Positions 59,560 to 64,000 of a stretch of 64,000 nucleotides of DNA are shown here, one piece after another. Within the stretch, counting starts at the first letter, position 1. Each line of letters begins with the position of its first letter. The stretch spans positions 1 through 64,000 of the forward strand of contig JACPOR010000015.1 in assembly GCA_016191425.1 (NCBI GenBank), read 5' to 3'. The position numbers and the translations under genes are program-made. The notes under the pieces were generated by a model, which had not been told where the DNA came from, ran no database searches, and saw nothing but the letters and a program-made list of their open reading frames with translations. Source of the stretch: Chloroflexota bacterium (GTDB taxonomy: Bacteria; Chloroflexota; Limnocylindria; Limnocylindrales; CSP1-4).

Positions 59560-61254
59560 TCAGTCGAGCGAAATTCGCTCATGCCAGACCGGAACGTGGA
59601 CGTCGAACCCGAGCGCCTCGACCTTCGGCCGGAGCGCCTCCTGGGCCTCCGGGTCGCCGTGGACGAGGAAGATGCGGCGCGGAAACCCCGGATCCCCCGC
59701 CTTGAGATCGGTGCCGAATCGGCCGATCCAGGCGAGCAGAGCCGGCTCGTCGGCATGCGCCGAGAAACCGCTGATGGACCGGATCCGGCAGCGCACCTGG
59801 CGAACCTGCCCGTCCAGCTTCACCGTCCGTGCGCCCGCCTGGAGGTGGCTGCCGAGCGTGTGGCTGCCCTGGTAGCCGACGAACAGGATCGTCGCGAGCG
59901 GATCGTCGATCAGCTCGCGCAGGTGTCCGACGACACGACCGCCCGTCAGCATGCCGTTCGAGGCCACGATCATGTACGGTCGGGCGGCCTGCGCAATCTT
60001 CCGGGAGTGCTCCAGCTGGTTGGTGACGGTCTGGTTCGGGTAGTCCAGAGGCGTCTCCCCTGACCTGAAGAGGCCCGTCGTGGGCTCGTCGTACAGCTCC
60101 GGGTGGCGGCGGTAGACATCAGAGACCTTCGAGGCCATCGGGGAGTCGAGGTACAGCGGCAGCATCGGGATCTCGCCGGCATCGATCAGACGATCGAGTT
60201 CCCAGACGATGTCCTGCGTTCGACCGATCGCGAACGATGGGATCAACAGGACGCCAGCGCTCTTGTCGACCTCCCGGACGGCATCGGCCAGGACCCTCAC
60301 CGCCTCGGCCGATGGTTCATGCTCGCGTCCACCGTAGGTTGATTCGACGCACAGGTAGTCTGCCCGGGTCAGGACGCTCGGATCCCGAAGGATCGGGGCG
60401 CCAGGCCGTCCGAGATCGCCGGAGAAGACGATCGTCCGCTCCGGTCCACCCTCGGTTTCCTGGACCCGCAGCCGAATGATCGCGGACCCGAGGATGTGGC
60501 CTGCATCGAGGAACGTGGCATGGATCCCCGGCGCCACCTCGATCTCCTCGTCGTAGGGCACCGGAGAGAACCTCGGCAGGACGGCAGCGGCTTCCCGCTC
60601 CGTGTAGAGCGGCGCGTCGAGGTCGATCAGGAGGTCCGGGTGGTCCGCCGCAACCAGGTCTGCCTCCGTCCTGGCTCCCGCCTGGGCCCCGCTGCTGGCT
60701 GGCTCGAGCGTCGTCTCGACGTGCTCCCCGGTACCGACGGAGCCGGTCGCGAATCGGAGGGGCGCGTACGACGCGCCCGGTGCACGGTCCAGTCCGTTGC
60801 CGCCGGGACCGCCGGCGTCTCCGTCGTCCTGCTTCTGGGCGAGGTCCAGCGCCTCGACGTACTCCCGGGCGGCAGCCTTGTCCTCCGTGATCGCCTCGCC
60901 CGGGTGACGTGCCTCCCAGCGATTGCCGCGCTTCGCGAATTCCTCCTGGAGCCGACCGCTGTCGAGCAGAACGATCTCGGCCAGTTCCGCGGACGCCGCC
61001 GTCAGGTGAATCGGACCCGAGAAGCCCATCTTGACGGCGACCGGAAGCAGGCCGCAGTGATCCAGGTGAGCATGGGTCACGAGAATGGCATCGAGTGAAC
61101 CGGGGTCAAAGCCGAGAGGGATCCGGTTTCGGACGGTCTCCGACGGGGCGCCCTGGAACATCCCGCAGTCGATGAGGATGCTGGCCCGCTCGGTCGTCAG
61201 GTGGAACCGGGAGCCGGTGACGGTGGCGGCGCCCCCGTAGAAGTGCAGGTGCAT
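59560..61254 (-). CDS. MBL-fold beta-CASP RNA-metabolising hydrolase with insertion
   Basis: A 564-aa metallo-beta-lactamase/beta-CASP protein of the YsH1/CPSF73-like type. The zinc motif is THAHLDHCG, further ligands are in DAGHILGSA and FSGDLGRPG, the beta-CASP motifs include PSFAIGRTQDI, IVASNGMLTGGRVVGHL and the late GFSAHADEPALLAWI, and the final His lies in FLVHGDPEAQEAL. Most bacterial relatives are about 460 aa; here about 90 residues are inserted (about 140-230), Gly/Ala/Asp-rich (DDGDAGGPGGNG), before the LLIDLDAPLYTEREA segment. RNA 5' or 3' processing is likely. Confidence 0.85.
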   Translation of the reverse strand: MHLHFYGGAATVTGSRFHLTTERASILIDCGMFQGAPSETVRNRIPLGFDPGSLDAILVTHAHLDHCGLLPVAVKMGFSGPIHLTAASAELAEIVLLDSGRLQEEFAKRGNRWEARHPGEAITEDKAAAREYVEALDLAQKQDDGDAGGPGGNGLDRAPGASYAPLRFATGSVGTGEHVETTLEPASSGAQAGARTEADLVAADHPDLLIDLDAPLYTEREAAAVLPRFSPVPYDEEIEVAPGIHATFLDAGHILGSAIIRLRVQETEGGPERTIVFSGDLGRPGAPILRDPSVLTRADYLCVESTYGGREHEPSAEAVRVLADAVREVDKSAGVLLIPSFAIGRTQDIVWELDRLIDAGEIPMLPLYLDSPMASKVSDVYRRHPELYDEPTTGLFRSGETPLDYPNQTVTNQLEHSRKIAQAARPYMIVASNGMLTGGRVVGHLRELIDDPLATILFVGYQGSHTLGSHLQAGARTVKLDGQVRQVRCRIRSISGFSAHADEPALLAWIGRFGTDLKAGDPGFPRRIFLVHGDPEAQEALRPKVEALGFDVHVPVWHERISLD

Positions 61255-61321
61255 GCCGGCAGTGTGCCCCTTGATCGCAAGGCGCGCACGAATGGCGTCG
61301 CGGGATCAAGCGGACATCGGC

Positions 61322-61452
61322 GGTGGCCGCGCCGCCGCCAGTGGGCGATGCCCGAACCGCTGCCATCGTGAGGTTCCGCGCCGCTACCATCGGGCGGTGG
61401 CCGCGCCGCCGCCACCGGGCGATGCCCGCGCCGCTACCATCGGGCGGTGGCC
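61322..61452. repeat. 50-bp tandem repeat carrying the promoter and start of the YczE-like gene
   Basis: CCGCTACCATCGGGCGGTGG plus CC is identical at 61381-61402 and 61431-61452 (50-bp period). A third degenerate unit lies at about 61322-61375. The last copy contains the -10 box and GTG start of the next gene; the previous one is an exact promoter-plus-GTG decoy. Confidence 0.85.
61435..61440 (+). promoter_or_regulatory. Leaderless -10 box for the YczE-like gene
   Basis: TACCAT ends 6 nt before GTG 61447. An identical box at 61385-61390 lies in the upstream repeat unit. Confidence 0.5.
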
Positions 61453-62139
61453 GATTGGAGCCCGTTCATGAACCGCCACGATGGCTGGAAGAACGCCCGA
61501 CCCATGCCCGCCCGCCTGCCGGGCCTGATCCTCGGGCTCGTGGTCTTCGGCTTCGGGATCGCGCTGATGGCCCGCGCCGGACTCGGCCTCGGGCCATGGG
61601 AGGCATTCCACCAGGGCCTGGAGTTCCGCACCGGGATCCCCATGGGGACCATTTCGATCCTCCTGGGCGTGCCGATCCTCGCCCTCTGGTGGCCCCTCGG
61701 CGAGCGGCCCGGGATCGGGACACTCATCAACGTTCTCCTGATCGGGACCGCAACCAACATCGGCAACAATGTGCTGCCCACCCAGACACAACCGATCCTG
61801 CAGGGCATCCAGATGCTGGCGGGTGTCGTGGTGATCGGGCTGGGGTCGGGGCTCTATCTCGCCGCGGATCTGGGTCCCGGGCCCCGCGATGGCCTGATGG
61901 TGGGCATCCACGATCGGTTCGGCTGGTCGATCCGGCGCTCGCGTACCGCCGTCGAGATCAGCGTCCTCGTGATCGGCTGGGGTCTCGGCGGGTCCATCGG
62001 GCTGGGAACGATCGTCTTCGCCTTCGGAATCGGACCTGTCGTCCAGGTGATGCTCGGTATCTTCGACCGAGAGGGGCGCGTGGCGCGGCGTCGGGACGTC
62101 CGGGTCCTCGACGGCAGCCCCGGGACCGTCGGGGAATAG
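61447..62139 (+). CDS. YczE/YyaS/YitT-type integral membrane protein
   Basis: A 230-aa membrane protein with about six segments of the COG2364 type. Conserved features are GFGIALMARAGLGLGPWEAFHQGL, TNIGNNVLP and LGPGPRDGLMVGIHDRFGWSIRRSR. Family members are uncharacterised; YczE of Bacillus has been linked to secondary metabolism. GTG 61447 at 6 nt from a TACCAT box is taken as start; ATG 61468 is the next internal option. It is convergent with the ctaAB fusion gene. Confidence 0.82.
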   Translation: MADWSPFMNRHDGWKNARPMPARLPGLILGLVVFGFGIALMARAGLGLGPWEAFHQGLEFRTGIPMGTISILLGVPILALWWPLGERPGIGTLINVLLIGTATNIGNNVLPTQTQPILQGIQMLAGVVVIGLGSGLYLAADLGPGPRDGLMVGIHDRFGWSIRRSRTAVEISVLVIGWGLGGSIGLGTIVFAFGIGPVVQVMLGIFDREGRVARRRDVRVLDGSPGTVGE

Positions 62140-62270
62140 CGCGCCGTTCACAGCGGCGCCACGGTTTCGGCCCACCGGCTCACGCGGCGACACCGGCTCA
62201 TCGAGGACGGCGTGGCGGTCAGGACTGGTAGGCGCGGCGGTCAGGATCGGCAGGAGCGCCGGCCTCCAGG

Positions 62271-62377
62271 ACGCGCGGTTCGCCCGAGTTCTTCCTCGCT
62301 CAGCCGAACGGCAGGAGCGCCAGGCCTCCGCGACGCGCGGTTCGCCCGAGTTCTTCCTCGCTCAGCCGAACGGCAGG
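62271..62377. repeat. 62-bp-period tandem duplication of the 3' end of the ctaA-ctaB gene
   Basis: 45 bp beginning ACGCGCGGTTCGCCCGAG are identical at 62271-62315 and 62333-62377. The second copy spans the gene's stop codon (62362-62364) and last codons (ALPFG-stop); the first copy therefore carries a second set of the same codons and stop. Confidence 0.9.
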
Positions 62378-64000
62378 GCGATGAGCGAGTCCACCGCGAC
62401 GGCCACGAACAGCAGCGTGAGGTAGCTGATGGAATAGCGGTACAGGCGGATTGCCTGGGCCGTCGAGGCCTCCGGGGCGGAGCCCTGCCGCCAGAGCACG
62501 AGGGCTCGCCACAGGAAGATGCCGCCAAGGATCACAGCGCTCGCGAAATAGACGGCGCCCATCTGGGCGACGACGGCGAAGACCAGGGAGATCGCCACCA
62601 GCAGGATCGTGTACAGGACGATCTGGCGACTGGTCTCGGCGACGCCGCGAACGACGGGCAGCATCGGAACGCCCGCGGCGGCGTAGTCCCCCCGAATGCG
62701 CAGGGCGAGTGCCCAGAAGTGCGGCGGCGTCCAATAGAACACGAGGAGGAACAGCATCACGGCCGGAAGGCCGACATTCCCGGTGACGGCGGCCCACCCG
62801 ATGACAGGGGGAAGGGCCCCGGCAGCCCCGCCGATCACGATGTTCATGGGCGTGCTCCGCTTGAGCATGATGGTGTAGACGAAGACGTAGAACGCGATGG
62901 CCAGCAGCGTCAGGAAGGCGGCCAGTAGGTTGACGAACCAGGCCATCAGCGCCACCGAGACGATCGCGAGGACGATGCCGAACCCCATCGCCCGCTCCGG
63001 CGTGACGTCGTGAGCTGGAAGGGGCCGGCGACGGGTCCGCACCATGCGCTCGTCGATGTCCCTGTCGAGGTACTGGTTGATCGCGTTGGCTGCGCCGGCC
63101 GCGAGGGTGCCGGACACGAGCGTCCAGAACGTGAGACGAAGCCAGTCGATGGGCTGGATGCCCGGCACGTCGCGCGTGGCGAGGACCATGGCCGGCAGGG
63201 TCGTGACGAGGAGGAGCTCAATGATCCGAGGCTTGGTCAGCGCGACGTACGCGCCGATGGTGCTCCGCAGCGAGGTCGTCGAGTCCGGGGCGGCGGTCAT
63301 TCCGGCCCTGGGCTCGCGCTCGGGATCGGCCTCAGACGGTCTGCCGGCCCCGCCGCTCGAGGCCCGGCCGGGTTCCAGCCGAGCGTCGCAGTAGGCGATC
63401 ACGGCGAGGGCCACGGCCCCGCCCCAGATTAGGGCGCCGATCGCGACGTGCAGCGTCTGGGACCAGCCGGACAGCAACGTCAGGACCTGGAGTCCGCCGA
63501 TGACCACCTGGATCAGGTACAGGGCAAGGATCCCGACCGCCATCGCCGCGAGCCTGGGACGGGCGGGCGAACGTCGCCGAGCGGCATAGGCCACGCCGAT
63601 CAAGATCAGGAGCACGACGCCGGCGACATAGCGGTGCAGCGCGTTGGTCGCGTAGAGCACGGCAACGTCGCTCGGCGTGCCGGGTTCGAAGGGGAAGAGA
63701 CCGCCCGACATCAAGGGCCAGTCCGTGAAGACGGCACCTGCGCTGCGAGCCGTGACGTTCGATCCGAACAGCAGCACGGCGAAGGTCGCGGCCGCCGCGA
63801 AGACCGCCAGCAGCGTGAACCCCTGCCCACCGCCACGTCCGCTGATCCGGGCCGGGTAGCCCGATCGGACGAGGAGGTAGACGAGGACACCGACCAGGGC
63901 CATGGCCGCTGCCAGGTGCGCCGTGACGCTCTCGCCGGAGTTGCCGAGCCGAACCGTCTCCCTCCCGAGGTAGGCCTGAAAGCCGACGAGGCCGACGGCG
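62362..64000 (-). CDS. ctaB: CtaA-CtaB fusion: heme A synthase plus protoheme IX farnesyltransferase (5' end outside window)
   Basis: At least 546 residues; the frame runs off the right edge. The N-terminal half is the later part of a CtaA/COX15-type heme A synthase (LGNSGESVTAHLAAAMALVG, NALHRYVAGVVLL, VVIGGLQVLTLLSGWSQTLHVAIGALIWG with heme histidines). After a linker of about 45 residues (EPGRASSGG to AGMTAAPDS), the C-terminal part is CtaB, a UbiA prenyltransferase that makes heme O: YVALTKPRIIELLLVTTLPAMVL, NQYLDRDIDERMVRTRRRPLP (prenyl-diphosphate Asp motif) and YLRGDYAAAGVPMLPVV-type second motif. The fusion joins the two consecutive steps heme B to heme O to heme A for cytochrome oxidase. 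Its last codons are duplicated downstream. Confidence 0.9.
   Translation of the reverse strand, partial: AVGLVGFQAYLGRETVRLGNSGESVTAHLAAAMALVGVLVYLLVRSGYPARISGRGGGQGFTLLAVFAAAATFAVLLFGSNVTARSAGAVFTDWPLMSGGLFPFEPGTPSDVAVLYATNALHRYVAGVVLLILIGVAYAARRRSPARPRLAAMAVGILALYLIQVVIGGLQVLTLLSGWSQTLHVAIGALIWGGAVALAVIAYCDARLEPGRASSGGAGRPSEADPEREPRAGMTAAPDSTTSLRSTIGAYVALTKPRIIELLLVTTLPAMVLATRDVPGIQPIDWLRLTFWTLVSGTLAAGAANAINQYLDRDIDERMVRTRRRPLPAHDVTPERAMGFGIVLAIVSVALMAWFVNLLAAFLTLLAIAFYVFVYTIMLKRSTPMNIVIGGAAGALPPVIGWAAVTGNVGLPAVMLFLLVFYWTPPHFWALALRIRGDYAAAGVPMLPVVRGVAETSRQIVLYTILLVAISLVFAVVAQMGAVYFASAVILGGIFLWRALVLWRQGSAPEASTAQAIRLYRYSISYLTLLFVAVAVDSLIALPFG

Overview
The window is a 64 kb chromosomal piece of a high-GC, gene-dense bacterium. 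No rRNA, CRISPR array, phage or plasmid genes are visible; there is one tRNA. The gene set suggests a member of Chloroflexota, with a soil or freshwater lineage related to Limnocylindria/Ellin6529 as a guess. The hints are a CtaA-CtaB fusion, a GH57 glucanotransferase beside GH13 enzymes, a 43-aa 'WGVDSR' membrane peptide, a LysM protein with a Cys-rich N-terminus, an F420-type oxidoreductase and nickel superoxide dismutase. This is inference from gene content; Actinobacteria share several of these traits. Many genes appear to be leaderless: a TANNNT -10 box lies 6-9 nt before an ATG or GTG.

Layout. 149-10945: housekeeping genes (P5C dehydrogenase, HAD phosphatase, FabI, diguanylate cyclase, a class V aminotransferase-fold enzyme, fluoride channel CrcB with its DUF190 partner, tRNA-Gly(TCC), an ACT protein, an alpha/beta hydrolase). 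11171-27106: an alpha-glucan island with divergent glgA/glgP, a maltodextrin ABC operon (binding protein, two permeases, a cytoplasmic GH13 enzyme and a large membrane-anchored amylase), a LacI regulator and a divergent GH57 enzyme. 27308-35810: a GntR regulator facing a small membrane peptide, a GNAT, a holin-IV-like protein, a LysA-type decarboxylase, an NTF2-like protein, a LysM protein, Ni-SOD with its maturation protease, and a double-SIS protein. 35849-51148: a pentose island with xylA (carrying an internal deletion), xylB, an XylFGH-type transporter, a ROK regulator, and a six-gene operon joining an SDR, a Gfo/Idh/MocA dehydrogenase, a vanadium-haloperoxidase-like protein, an FG-GAP/ASPIC protein, an M24-fold protein and an aldose epimerase. 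51274-64000: F420-type oxidoreductase, MarR plus DHA2 efflux pump, Rieske protein, LOG-type protein, ACT plus DUF5612 pair, exonuclease III, beta-CASP hydrolase, YczE-like protein, and the CtaA-CtaB fusion running off the right edge.

How the parts fit. Extracellular starch would be cut by the anchored amylase, imported by the binding-protein transporter (no ATPase gene is in the cluster), processed by the cytoplasmic GH13, GH57 and GlgP, and stored through GlgA, with LacI control. Pentose uptake appears to be under ROK control at the xyl promoters, but the isomerase is disrupted, so the dehydrogenases of the neighbouring operon may matter.

The most unusual features are: (1) tandem duplications that include the last codons and stop of several genes; (2) two short elements bounded by inverted copies of a 42-bp sequence, 43 kb apart; (3) the xylA deletion removing the catalytic His-Asp motif; (4) the haloperoxidase/ASPIC/sugar-dehydrogenase operon; (5) strong hairpins placed between binding-protein and permease genes in both ABC operons.
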